Of a DNA stretch of 64,000 bases, positions 22,995 to 37,325 are shown in pieces. This DNA comes from Fagopyrum homotropicum (Eukaryota > Streptophyta > Magnoliopsida > Caryophyllales > Polygonaceae), in NCBI GenBank assembly GCA_033239125.1, contig BSWB01000005.1, forward strand, positions 15,367,447 to 15,431,446, written 5' to 3'. Every line of letters begins with the position of its first letter. Position 1 is the stretch's first letter. Below the pieces are notes generated by a model. It made no database searches, was not told where the DNA came from, and was given only the letters and a program-made list of their open reading frames with translations. A program made the translations under genes and the position numbers.

Positions 22995-23255
22995 CCTTAG
23001 CTCGACTCGAGTGTAGCAAATAAGAATATACCAACTAGTAATCCAAGAGGCAAAAAGAGAAAATCTAGGACCAGCAAGCTTAGCGCTCCAGAGGTAAAGA
23101 CCACCGGAGGTTGGGTAAGATGAGCAAATCTCAGCCATTGATAACCCAAAGAAGATGGTGAAGAAAGCAGCTATAAGCCATCCATATAACATAACTACTG
23201 GCCCACCAAATGCCAATCCATTGTTGTACAATGTAGTTATGCTAGTTATCATAAC
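22995..23255 (-). pseudogene. Captured BAT1-like amino-acid transporter fragment, exon 2 portion
   Basis: Minus-strand translation gives ITTLYNNGLAFGGP, LYGWLIAAFFTIFFGLSMAE, ICSSYPTSGGLYLWSAKLAG and FASWIT, the first membrane segments of plant bidirectional amino-acid transporter 1 (GABA permease-like, APC superfamily). The fragment loses similarity near 23005, at the capture border, and is cut on the other side by the LTR retrotransposon at 23256. The same exon continues at 33050-33081 beyond that insertion. A one-base deletion relative to the expected frame lies at the junction, so it cannot encode a transporter. Confidence 0.88.
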
Positions 23256-25963
<2,708 letters not shown>

Positions 25964-25966
25964 ATA

Positions 25967-25979
25967 TGGTATCAGAGCT
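25967..25979 (+). other. Primer-binding site of element B
   Basis: tggtatcagagct, initiator-Met-tRNA type, three bases after the LTR end. Confidence 0.88.
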
Positions 25980-28900
25980 CTAGGTTGGCAACAATGGCAC
26001 TTTAAATCTTCTGAAAGACCGAATAAGTACTTAAGCAGAACCCGAAAAGGGATCTGAGTTTTAAAAAGGACTTTTGGTTTTCAAATGCATGCATAGTCTG
26101 GTTGGGAATAGAAAGTACGGCTGACCACCACTACTACCGCGGATCTCAGTATGCTTAGTATGGACTTTAGATTATTACTCTCTTTGGACTTATTAGCTTG
26201 ATTATAATGATAGGTGATGTAGATAACCATATGCCGAAGATTAGTAGAATTTATAGTTGTATTATGGCCTTAACGGAGATAGCAGAATGAGATCCTTACT
26301 CCGTTGACACATTTAGGTAGGTTTGGAAGGTGTCAACACGAGGATAAGTTGCTTAGCTTAGGAGCATTAGGTTAGGCGAATGTCCTAACAACTCCTTCGA
26401 ACTAGTTGAGGAACGTCGAGACAGAAAAGTGAAGACTAAAAGCAACACCAACGAAAAAGGGAGGAAGGGGATCCCGATGTCAGCTCAACAGGATCAAATG
26501 AAGAATATTCATGAGAGTGGTGCCGGAAAAGCGTGGGATGACCGACAATTATGCAATTGGTAGCGACACTACAAGGTTTTTATAAAGTGTTGTATAATAG
26601 ACGTTACAAACAATGTGGGTACCTTCAGAAACACCCATAGGCATGGAAGTCAAGGTGAAATATAGTAGCAATCCAGACAAAAGACCTTGAATGTAAGTTT
26701 ACTGACGGATCAGAAGGTGAAATTTTGATGCTAGAAGCGGGCGAGAAAAGAATTTCAAAGCAACTCAAATAGAAGTAACAGAAAACCATTTTAGGAACTT
26801 AGCGGTATGACGGCGGAAGATGAAACTCAAGGATGCATGTAAGTATTGATGAGAACAGATTAAAGATGAGTATATCAGAACACTAATAGAGCGGTGTAGA
26901 GTACAACTACGCTTGGCTAATTAAATGACACAACAACTAAGGTTGATGCCGCCATATGCAAGCATCGGAATGAGAGTACCAAGAAGCTAGGGTGTTGACC
27001 CAGATGTGAGAGATTAAGGACATAGAAAAGACAGACTTTATTTTATAACCATGGAAACATGTTGACCCCTTCAAAGATACGAGAATTTTGAAGGAAATTT
27101 CGACGCAAGTATCAAATAAAGTAGAAGTCTGAAATTGAGATCCCGGATTTCTATAAAGGAGGCATTACCAAAACAACACTAACCAAGGGGAAGAATGTGT
27201 AAGAATCTTGGTGGACTCGAGAGTCCACGAAAACTTCTCATTCACTTAGGATTTAAGTTATCAACATTAACAATTCATACCAGAGAACACCAAGCAGACA
27301 ATGACAAAGGTGAGAGGAATCGCAAGGACTCACTTACAAGTTATTGAGGAAGACTTGATAAGCTCATTGACGACATAGGGATGATACACCTAAACTCGGG
27401 TAAAGTGTTCTTACAGAGAGAAAGAAGAAGAGTGTAAATGGAGGAATGAGCTAAAGATGTATAAGCGGATAACCTAGAAGGAATAACTTTTCACTCAGTA
27501 TATCCACATCGAAGAAGATAGAAGAAAAGTAAGTATATGATCTAGTAGAAGACCAACTACAGACTAACTAGTACAACTGAGAATGTACACGTATGAGTTG
27601 ACCGGTGTTGATTAGTTGATAGATAAGAAGAATAACCACAAAGCTACAAAAGAATCTTATCGACATGGGGAGAAATCCTTAAAGAGATCAACTACGAAAA
27701 TTGTGAAGTCAAATCAATACGAGTACTAGTAACACTGAATAAGTTCAAGTCAGTAACTCTAACTAAAAATTTTAGAGGAAGAGTTGACGGTGACCCTTAT
27801 TCTAGTAATGGGATAAAGAGGATTGTTGTGAGCAATTGCTTTCCTACTGATAAAGGAAAATTTTACAAATCACAGTTAGTACAGATGGATTCGTATAAGA
27901 AGAACTAGAGGAGTACGAAGCAGCAAATAATTTTGACCAAATCCTACGTCAGTCCAAACAGAGAGTACTTAGCATTCCACACAAATGAGATTGATGGTGC
28001 TCTTTCGAGAAAACGTTGGGGTCAATTTTCTAGATGGACAGAGGAAGCCTTGTGACTAAAGATACGACACATAATAATTGGAATTATAGAGGCGACACAA
28101 ACATAGAAGGTAAGATTTAATGCCTTGGTGAAAGGTCTTATCGAGTTGTGAGGTGATGATAAATTGAATATACATCTTTGTTGGAACAAATGTGAGAAAG
28201 AGTAAAGTTGAACGACTGAATAATGTTATACGGAAACTCGTACCAACCATAAGATAATTACCGAAAAGTGTATATGTAAGGGTTTACTGAAATATGGTAG
28301 CACTCTAAACAACCAATCTTGATAAACGGCCATAGGTGGGGGGAGGAGTAGTTTTGGAACGGTGTACAAATGGTATGACTTGGAGTCTTCTCTCGATTGT
28401 TGAGAGAAGAATTGATGAAAATACCAAATCTAATAAACATAATCCATATAGGTTGTACGAGAGAGCTTAAGGAGATTTAATTACCATACTTGTGGTAAGG
28501 ATTTAGAAGATGGTTGAGCGACGTGAGTATAAGGACAACATAATAAATGTGACTAGAGAAATTAAAAAAAAAAAAATGCATCGGAGGTTTCTTATCCAAA
28601 TGGTACCGGTAGATGTTCAATAAAAGTTATACTATCGGTCTAATAACACTATGATTGATAAGGTATAAACCAAGCGAATAACTTAAATAGTGTGAAGGAA
28701 ATTCCTTTATCAAAATGGCGGGCTATACTAAATTTAAATTAAGAGTTGAGATGAGGATGCCTGATGAAATTTATGCAAGAGTACAACGTAAATGAGGTTC
28801 TAACACGGAATGGGTAGTAATGATCAATTGATAGATAGAGACTGATTCGGAGAGGGGAAATGTTATAAGATGAGTCACCTAGTCGAAGAGTTCACAAGAC

Positions 28901-30370
28901 AAGCATGAGAGACCAGCAAGTGGTTGGCATTAGTGTCTCGGTGTAGACTTATTACCGCACCTTGAGAATTTGGAGCTAAATAGAAAACTCCATGTCAAGA
29001 TTATATATAGATTAAGGTAAGGATTTGTAGGTCAACATGATGTGCCCTATATTAGAGGTCAAAGGGATTATGGAAGGATAACCACATTGAGTAGTTATGA
29101 CGATTAGTAAGTAGAGTTATTATGAGACCTCAGTGAATTCCGGGAAATTCTAAGACCGCACGTTCCAATCCCTCCAAGGAGGCATAACCGACGAGTTATT
29201 TTACTGAGGAGTTCCTAGACCAATTGTAAAACTCAACGAGGATTGAGGACCATAGTTTCGACGAATACGGACGGTTTACCTTGAGGTTTGGACAACAAGT
29301 ACACACGGCTTAGAGTACTAGCTTTCATTATACTGTAGTGAATCATCCTTAGAATGACGGTCGGTTTGGGAGGACCTTACCGTTATTAGAAGGGAATTTA
29401 TGGGAGAAAGTTTGGTAAATCATCCTGACTCACGGAGACGCCATTATGAGTAATGAGCGGCAACTGATTGATCAGAGTAGCGCAACGGAAGTGTGGTTGT
29501 AACCCATAGATCAAGAAACTCAACGATATTAAATCTATGAACTCAAGTTAAAAGAATTAGAGATCTTTATGAAAACCTCCACTGGAAGTGTGACTTTGGA
29601 TTTCAACAAGTTGAAAGCTTGACAAGATGTAGGGATGAGTCATTATTTGAGGAATGGTCCGACTGAGACATATTAGAAAGACAAAACCAAGTTAGTGGTC
29701 TTACAAAGAGCATTAGACACTTAGTAAAGTGCGGGAGATGTCTTAGATCATTGTTTCAAAAGCGATAGTTGGGATCTTCCGAAAAGTCGGGGACAATGGG
29801 ATTTTAAATTAAATGAGTAAAGTATTGTGGTCACTTTCGGAAAGTCACAAAGAGTACCTAAAAGTAAGTCGAGGAATGTAACCTTGTGAGATCTTAAAGA
29901 AGATTGTGAGTTAGTAATCGACTAGCTCTCCTACCCATACAAGAGGGTGTATAACCAGTGGTCACGTGTAACAGTTACAAGAATACATACAGGACCCGAA
30001 ACATGTCATCAACTATGAGGATCTCATAGTTGGGCCGGATTATACTTTTGTAAAGTTTCCAGTGATCTAGACGAGGAGCCGATGAGGCTACTTAGGAGAC
30101 AGAGGAGAGCATTAGACGTAATTATCCCGAGTTTCTGCGGGGTTAGATGTTACTTTTATATCGACGAGTTAGTACTCGGTTATTGTGTTGTTTGACCTTT
30201 CATGTTTTTATGTTGGACTCAGTGATTATGTTTTATGTGATGTGTGTGTGAGTGTGATGATTGAGTAGTTGCATGGTAGAAAACGGAAAAATTTTTTTTT
30301 GAAACTAAGTTACAAAGAAAGTCGAATAATTAGTCACATTATTCTAAGTTTCGGGACGAAACTTATTTTA
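25980..30370 (+). pseudogene. Element B internal region, decayed gag-pol
   Basis: No open frame exceeds about 65 codons. Recognisable traces in order: a zinc-knuckle-like QCGYLQKHP (about 26600-26630); a protease-like VDSRVHENFSF at about 27210-27245; the RNase H end DGALSRKR near 27990-28015; and an integrase block with FHYTVVNHP, NDGRFGRTLPLLEGNLWEKV at about 29320-29410. Stops and shifts are frequent between them. The order matches Ty3/gypsy. Since the LTRs are nearly identical, the decay must predate this insertion, meaning B was mobilised in trans. Confidence 0.6.
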
Positions 30371-30382
30371 AGGGGGCACTGA

Positions 30383-31269
30383 TGTAATACCCGAAAAATT
30401 TAAACTTAGTTTAATACCGGATCAAACCGTATTCTGATCCGTCAACCTTAATTATTTTAAATAAAAAGAACACGATATTAAATTCTATCATTTTATGTGA
30501 CTTTGATTCACATAAAATGATAACTTTTGTAAACCGTAAATAACTCCGCAAATAGTTCCGTAAAGGATTCCGTACTAAGCAAGTGATAATTAGTTCAACA
30601 TTCTCTTTCTAGTGAGCAAGCCCATTATTATTCTAGTGAGCAGACCCATTTTGTTAAGCCCAACCCATAACTACCTTAACCCTAATTATCCTACCTAATC
30701 CAACGTTAATCTAATCTAACCCTAAACTAATCGGTTAACTACGCTCTCCTCCGCCTTCCTCTTTGAGATTTCGTGCAGCAGCAACTCCGCAACAACGACT
30801 CCAAGCGCCCAACCCAATTAACCGACGACGAACCCTGCAACAGCACCGCCTCCACCGAGAGTCCTTCCGCCGGTTCTGTCGACCACCAAGGCACCGCCCA
30901 GCCGACCGCAGGAGGATCTTTGCGCGACGTCGACCTGCTGTTCCTTCCACCAGCCGGAGTGGCGCCGCCTTACGCAGTCTTCGACTCGACCTAGCGGAAC
31001 GGCGGGAGCAAGTCGGAAGGGTACTGAGTCGAGCCTACCTCCTCCGAGCGTGATACCCGATCGAAACCGCAGCCGAGCTCTAGTTGCGGTGAGTCTCTCC
31101 TTCTTTGTTTCCGCCTTCTGTGTATTTGTAGACTCTGAGAAGAGTGTGGAGTGCTGGCTTGTTGGGCATGCTGGGATAGTTGGTGCTGTAAACATCGAAG
31201 AAGAATGGGGGACAATTGTAGCAGTGTAGTGAATGTAAACATATGTATACATAGAATGGTTAGAACATA

Positions 31270-31311
<42 letters not shown>

Positions 31312-31481
31312 CATGCACATTTATACGTATTCATACATAGAAATAGAATTTGAAAGAGGGACGTATACAAACATATATATATATATACATGCACATTTAT
31401 ACGTATTCATGTGGGTTGGAAGAGATGAATAGGTATATAAATAAGTGCGGTGTATGTGTCTAGATGAATGGTTGGAACATA

Positions 31482-31578
<97 letters not shown>

Positions 31579-31661
31579 GCACCAGTGTAGTATACGTAAA
31601 TGGGTATATATAGACGTATCGAATGGAGTATATATAGGTATACATATATAGGTACAAGGGT

Positions 31662-31697
<36 letters not shown>

Positions 31698-33044
31698 AGT
31701 AGAGTGGTGAGGATAAGAGCCAAGGTGACGGGTGGTAGAATCGTAAACGGGACGGGTTAGAGTAGTATGACCGGATAGGATGCACTAGAGATGAAGGTCG
31801 CGGTGGTTCCGAGGAGTGGTCAAGCATTGCCGTTGTTAACGAGTTCCACTTACGAAAATATTTTAAGGATTCTTGATATAACTTAAGCTAAACTCGTTTA
31901 AGACTTGATCTTAGCCCTAGTAGTGAAGTGTAAAGGTCGGACCTTAACAACCCTTTGAAATTCTAAACCTTGTTAACATTCGAATCTCTAGTATTTTATT
32001 CTTGAGAACTAGATTATGGAAATAAGTTTTAAAAGAAAATATGAGAATCTAATGTTAGACTTTTGAGAGTTACGGGACTAGAGGTAAAATAGTCTTTTTG
32101 CCTTAAGAGAGTTGTATGCTCGTACTTTCTCTTTATGAGTTTTCACCTCTTAGAAGTTTATAACTTCTAAGAGTATAGGATGTGATTTTGATCCACATGT
32201 CTTGTTTGACAGGCGTTTGAGTACCACGAGTACGGACCGAGTTGAGATTTGATAGAGTGGGATGTGATTTAGGTAAGTCCTTGCGACTTACTTAGCTGGT
32301 TTCTGGATCTTAGTTGAGTGATAATGGTTGTGTGTGTGCAATGTGTGTTATAATAAAAATAACAACTTGTTAGGACGACCGTTGTTATTATGTGTTAAGG
32401 CCCAAGTGTATGTATAACGGGCCGTGACATCACTGCCCAGCTCTGCCCGGAGACTGGGAGGTTCTCTATACCCAGACCATACAGGTACACGGTGAGATGC
32501 ATCGGATCCACTCCTGATGGGTACACGGGGGCGGAGGCGAGGTTTGGGAATCCCTCGTGTCACAAAATAAGTATCATTAGAGTGAATGACTTAAATGAAG
32601 ATAATAAATGGATTATTTGAAAGCATGATGAGTGTTTATTATTTTTATGTGTGTGTGTGCTATTATTATTCTTCTAATGTTTAGATAACTAGCTAATGGT
32701 TGTTATGTTGTGTTTTTAGATTTATCGCAGGTTAGAACAGCAACTGAGTGATCCGGAAGTAGTGGTCAGCCGGGTCTCCGTACTCCTTAGAGTGGGGGTT
32801 TGGGTTGTTGTCTTGTTGTTCTTTCCTCTTGTTAATATAGTTAGTCTTTTCCGTCGTTTAAGTATAATAGGCTGTTAGACTTTGTTGCATTCATCCTGTT
32901 GGAAATACATTTTTATGAATTTCGGTTTTTCTTATTTGTGTCTTGTTGCAAGATCCTAGTAAAATTGTTGTCAAACTGAGGTCGGGACCCATTGTGAGGT
33001 CCTAACTAGTAATGTCTCGAGTTCTGAGAATTCGGGGTGTTACA
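30383..33044 (+). repeat. 3' LTR of element B
   Basis: Matches the 5' LTR apart from scattered substitutions and TA-tract length (31272-31304, 31484-31574, 31667-31694). It ends at ggtgttaca before the ataac duplication. Confidence 0.92.
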
Positions 33045-33049
33045 ATAAC

Positions 33050-33334
33050 ATGATCGAGAATGAAAAATAAAAGTTTGAAATTACCCTGCATTTTGCAAGC
33101 AAACACAATTTTGGCTTTAAGACTCATTCGGGTCGGGTCGAATAAGACCGACCCATATGACCAAACCCTGATTTACAGCTTAAAGAATAAGAAGAGTAGT
33201 TACGAGAGTTCGGGCTTGAGCTCTTGCTTGTAACCAAGCTCACTGAGACGCGCATTGTCGTGGTCGAGTGAAACGTCGCCGTGTTGGACGTATACTTCCA
33301 AACCCATTACATCACCACCATCTACTTTCTCCAT
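33050..33334 (-). pseudogene. Captured BAT1-like transporter fragment, exon 1, intron and start of exon 2
   Basis: Exon 1 begins with ATG at 33334 and reads MEKVDGGDVMGLEVYVQHGD then RLSELGYKQELKPELS, the conserved cytosolic start of BAT1-type transporters, followed by a donor (TC|GTAACT). The intron is retained with an acceptor (ATGCAG) near 33082, and exon 2 resumes VISNFYFSFSIM. Retention of the intron shows the capture was from genomic DNA, not cDNA. Start codon and donor are intact. Confidence 0.85.
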
Positions 33335-33457
33335 CTCGTATGTAATCGAGCTCTTGCTTGTTAGTTGTTACAAAGAATAACTTAAGTACACAATCCAAGT
33401 TGAAACCTATTTCTTATGAATTGACTAAAATTGATCTGTTTGTGAAAATTAGATTAC

Positions 33458-33815
33458 AGTTCCAGGAAGGAAAGCGATCATGGCGTTCCTGGGAGAAGAA
33501 AGGGAGAAAGCGGAGAAGGAAGCGTTCGAGTCGCTGAAAACACTAGAGAAGGAGTTGGAGGGGAAGAAGTTTTTCGGAGGGGATGAATTTGGGATTATTG
33601 ACATAGCGGCAATCGAGATTGCACTGTGGACACCGGCGTTGCAGGAGGCGACAGGGAGGGAGTTTATGAAGCCGAAGAAATTTCCGTTGATCAGTAGGTG
33701 GTCAGAGGAGATTTTGATCTGCGATGTTTTAAGGGAGAATCTGCCATCAAAGGAGAGGTTGGTTGATCTCTTCAAGACTCGTGTACAAGCTATGGTCATT
33801 GCTCCTTCATCCTAA
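33458..33815 (+). CDS. Captured tau-class glutathione S-transferase C-terminal domain, open
   Basis: After an intron-like 3' splice site (gattacag near 33458) an uninterrupted frame runs to a TAA at 33813-33815. From the first ATG (33480) it encodes 111 residues: MAFLGEEREKAEKEAFESLK, LEKELEGKKFFGGDEFGIID, then EENLPSKERL-type sequence near the end. This is the all-alpha C-terminal domain of plant GSTU enzymes, encoded by exon 2 of those two-exon genes. The thioredoxin-like N-terminal domain that binds glutathione is absent, so no transferase activity is expected. The lack of any stop suggests recent capture or constraint; it lies head-to-head with the transporter fragment. Confidence 0.85.
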
Positions 33816-34127
33816 CGGATAAAAATGGTGTAAACAGAGTTTAAAGCGTCAATGTCTGCGTGTTCATGTGATCGAAGTCTTTGTGTTTTGTGTCACATTT
33901 CAAATTTTTCTCTCAAAATTTGAAATTGATGGCAGATTCACTTGGAAAGAGGAATAAGGCGGTTACAGAAGGAGAACGAGATAGTGAGGAAAGGGAAGTA
34001 GAACGAGATAATGTGGTTGGGGTTTGTACGGTTGAAAAAAACTGGGGTATATTTTCTTATTTGAAAATTTCATAAAATCCTAGTTACTTATTTGTTTCTT
34101 AAAAAAACCTAGTTGCCTAATTTGCCC

Positions 34128-34744
34128 TTATTATTTTTATATCTTTTAAAGATATCTTTCTAAGATTATCTTTAATAAAGATATATTTCCTAGTTTTCAT
34201 AGTTGATCTCCCTTATAAATAACCTTAGTGGGGGAGATTGTTATATAGATTATATTTGATATATTTCCACATATTGTGTGAACTTGCATCTTTGTTTATA
34301 AAGTTTTATTTTATTCATTCCTATTCAATCAAAGAGAGAGCCTTTGATTGAACCGTTGTGAAGTCCTTGCTAGATTGTGTTTGTGTGTGTTAATCTTTTT
34401 GAAGGTTGGTGCTCCTGGTCAGTACTAGTCCCTCCTTGTGCTTTTCTTACTTAGAAGACTTGTGTAAGGTTAAAGAAGTGAGGGTTAAGGTAAGCTCTTC
34501 GTTAAGGGGTTTTGGCACATCATTGGTCAAGATTCTTTACAGGAATATCTTGGTGTCATTTATCATTCCATAATCATCTTCTTTTCTTTCCATATCATTC
34601 ACGTATCCGTTTTCTGAGTTTTCAGAAGAAATCTCGCCATGTTCTTTCCAAAATACCGACCGATATTTCATAAAAATTGACCGAGATTTGTTCCGGTTAA
34701 GGACTTTCAATCTAGATCGGAAACTGCGGTTTAATCCCGCATTA
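34128..34744 (+). repeat. 3' LTR of element A, second part
   Basis: Continues the LTR exactly where 22590 left off (ttattatttttatatctttt), matches 13575-14202 of the 5' LTR, and ends cccgcatta before the ataaa target duplication. Together the two parts make a full-length LTR. Confidence 0.92.
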
Positions 34745-34994
34745 ATAAACTAACAAAAGATAAGATAAAAAGATAAACTAACAAATAAAGGATAAGCCCA
34801 ACATACAACTCAATATACTAGGCCCAATATATTAGACTCATACTTTAACACACCCCTCAAGTTGGAGGTGTGATTCAAAAAATTCAAGCTTGAACAATAG
34901 AAACTTGAGCAAGAACTTGATGTTCATCCTTTCTTTCATCGGTCTTTATTTTGTTGGCGTTGATATGATGCCGGTAGGTTAGGCCCCAAAATGC

Positions 34995-35160
34995 AGGTTG
35001 ATTAGCGTCCTATGTTAAGTTTCGGGTCCTAGGACGCAGATTTATTAGCGTCCTAGGGTATATTTTGGGTCATAGGACAAAGGTTGATTAGCGTCATAGG
35101 GTAAGTTTCGGGTCTTATGACGTAGGTTGATTAGCCTCCTAAGATATGTTTTGTGTTTGA
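34995..35160. repeat. 43-bp tandem repeat inside the TRIM-like element
   Basis: The phrase aggttgattagcgtcct starts at about 34995, 35038, 35081 and 35124, an exact 43-bp period with substitutions. Each unit contains an imperfect inverted repeat (gcgtcctaggg ... cctaggacgc), so each repeat could fold as a hairpin. Confidence 0.8.
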
Positions 35161-35518
35161 GATAACAATAGAGGGCAAAATATTCTCTGATACCGTGGAC
35201 AAAGTATTATCTTATATCGCGGACAAAGTCTTCTATGATACTAACGACGCCATCACCGCCGTGATGACGGCGGCGATGACGGCGCAACTAGGTTTTTGCT
35301 TTGTGCAAAAGCGTAAGTTAAGGAAAGTGCTCTGATACCATGAAGAGATTTGTGAACTGAAAGATTGTTTATTTCATTGATCAAATATTGTTTATATAGA
35401 TAAATATAAAGAGATAAAACAATAAACTAACAAAAGATAAGATAAAAAGATAAACTAACAAATAAATAATAAGCCCAACATACGACCCAATATATTAGGC
35501 GCATATTCTAACAGTTAT

Positions 35519-36250
35519 GTGCTTTGTTGATGTCTCGGTTATAAGTTGTTGAGTTTGTGTATTAAACAATATTCACGTTGAATAATCATCTTTGTTGATG
35601 TCTTGGTATTGTTATGCTGGTTGGATTTGATATTTATTTTTGATGCATTGAAATCAATTGCACGAGGTACTAAGGAAAAATCTTCTTAGTTGATTGTTGC
35701 TTAGTAAACATACAAGATGCTCACTTGTATCAACTTTCTAGACTTTAGGTGGATAAATCAATACACTCTTGCATATATATTCTTGCTATGAAATTCTTCC
35801 ATATACTCATTAGCTTGTGGTTATGCTTGAAGATAAGAACAATGATTTAAAAAATGTGAAATTCTTTCATATACTCATTAGCTTAGTAAACATACAAGAT
35901 GCTCACTTGTATTAACTTTCTATTGAAACGTGAATGATCATGTTCGTTCAGGTCGATGATGCTGAAAGGGCACATAAGGTTATTAATATTTTTTATGAGA
36001 ACAAAGGTTATTAAATATACTTGTTGAAAATATTTGAAAATAAAAATATGAATACAATGATCTAAAAGTATTTTAAAAAAACATTAAAATATGAAATTTG
36101 TAAACATAAACTACATTAATATTCACTATATTTAGAAAAGAAAGAATATTAATTGTATTTTAACTAGAACAAAGATGATTAACCATTTGAAAATATTTGA
36201 AAACTAAAGACTTTCTTTAAGTTGCCAAAAATAAGACTTACGTGGTTATT
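35519..36250. other. AT-rich DNA with local direct duplications
   Basis: The strings agtaaacatacaagatgctc (35702 and 35885) and gaaattctt(c/t)catatactcatt (35791 and 35860) each occur twice, indicating small local duplications. No gene recognised. Confidence 0.5.
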
Positions 36251-36536
36251 CTTGGGTTCCATGCTTGAAGCGGGGTGTTGAGGATACAATGGATGATCGT
36301 ATTAGGAAGAGTCCTGGTGATGGGAGGAAGGAAACAAAGCTTTATTATAAATATCACAAGGATGTTATCGACTCAAAGACAAAAGTCGTTGAAAAAAAGT
36401 TTCATCAATCCGTCCTACGTCTCCTGTCAGAGCTATGCGCACCGAGATGATGAAAATTTGGCTTGCAACCATAATCTTGACAACCCAGAATCAGACCAAT
36501 CTATGTTTTGTAATGTCTTGTTTCCTCCTCATATCG
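36251..36536 (+). other. Open but unidentified stretch before the second TRIM-like LTR
   Basis: Two overlapping open frames (36265-36450 and 36275-36667) start here; the first reads MKRGVEDTMDDRIRKSPGDG. I recognise neither, and the second runs into the TRIM LTR, so they are unlikely to be a real gene as they stand. It may be a captured fragment. Confidence 0.2.
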
Positions 36537-36960
36537 TGTTAGAGTATGAGCCTAATAAATTGCACATAGTATATTGGGTCGTATGTTGGGTTTATCCGTT
36601 TAACTTACCCTTAATTATTAGTTTATTGTTTTATCTCTTAATATTTGTCTATATAAACATTATTTGATGAATGAAATAAACAAGTTTTTATTTCAGAAAT
36701 CTCTTCATGGTATTAGAGCACTTTCCTTAATGACTTTGCCTCCGGTATTAGAAACCACTTTGGTTGCCGTCGTGGTATCAGAAACGACTTTGTCCTCCGA
36801 TATACGAGAAGACTTTGTCCGCCGATATCAGAAACGACTTTGACCGACGATATCAGAAATGAAATTAGCCGCCGGTATCACATAAGACTTTGACCACCAG
36901 TCTTAGAAACGACTTTGGCCATCGGTATCAAAAACAAATTTGGCCGCCGGTATAAGAAAC
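36537..36960 (+). mobile_element. Second TRIM-like copy: LTR, primer site and 25-bp repeats
   Basis: LTR 36537-36707 (tgttagagta...ctcttca) matches the LTR of the TRIM-like element in opposite orientation, and is followed by tggtattagagca (36708-36720), a primer-binding site with one change. The internal part starts with the same ctttccttaa as the first copy. No second LTR or target duplication was found, so the copy is truncated near 37000-37320. Confidence 0.8.
36731..36960. repeat. 25-bp tandem repeat in the TRIM-like internal region
   Basis: gactttgtccgccggtatca-type units start at 36786, 36811, 36836, 36861, 36886, 36911 and 36936, an exact 25-bp period, with earlier looser units from 36731. 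The first TRIM-like copy shows two to three units of the same repeat in reverse (gtggacaaagtattatctta, about 35185-35245). Confidence 0.85.
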
Positions 36961-37249
36961 ATTAAATGTGTCGCCATCACCGACGGCGGTGATGGCGGCA
37001 ACGACTATCACACCAACCTACAGGCGCCGTGGAGCCAACTCTACCGGCGTGTTGTTATCGTCAACCTAACAAAACAAAGATCAAATGAGGGAGAAGGTTA
37101 CATCAAGTTTGTTAGGAAAAAATATTACAAGAAAATAAAATTGTGTAACACATTTCAATTGAAATATGTTTATTAAAGTTCGACCCTTATTCGTTGTATC
37201 CTCACGATTCCAAAATAATACCGATTACTCTTTGGACGACCTCTTGAAT

Positions 37250-37325
37250 TTTTTTTGAGTATTTGGGTTGCACCCGACGGGTTGCCTACGTGTCTTCCCT
37301 TAGAAGGATCAAGCCTTACGTAGTT
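37250..37325. repeat. 'cctacgta...tacgtagtt' repeat, left part
   Basis: Reads gttgcctacgtgtcttccct then agaaggatcaagccttacgtagtt. It belongs to the same array as 45880-46180; element D is inserted directly at its end. Confidence 0.6.

Noticed and set aside
36731..36960. CRISPR-like array of regular 25-bp repeats
   Set aside because: The units abut each other with no unique spacers, and this is plant DNA; they are ordinary tandem repeats, as are the 43-bp units at 34995.
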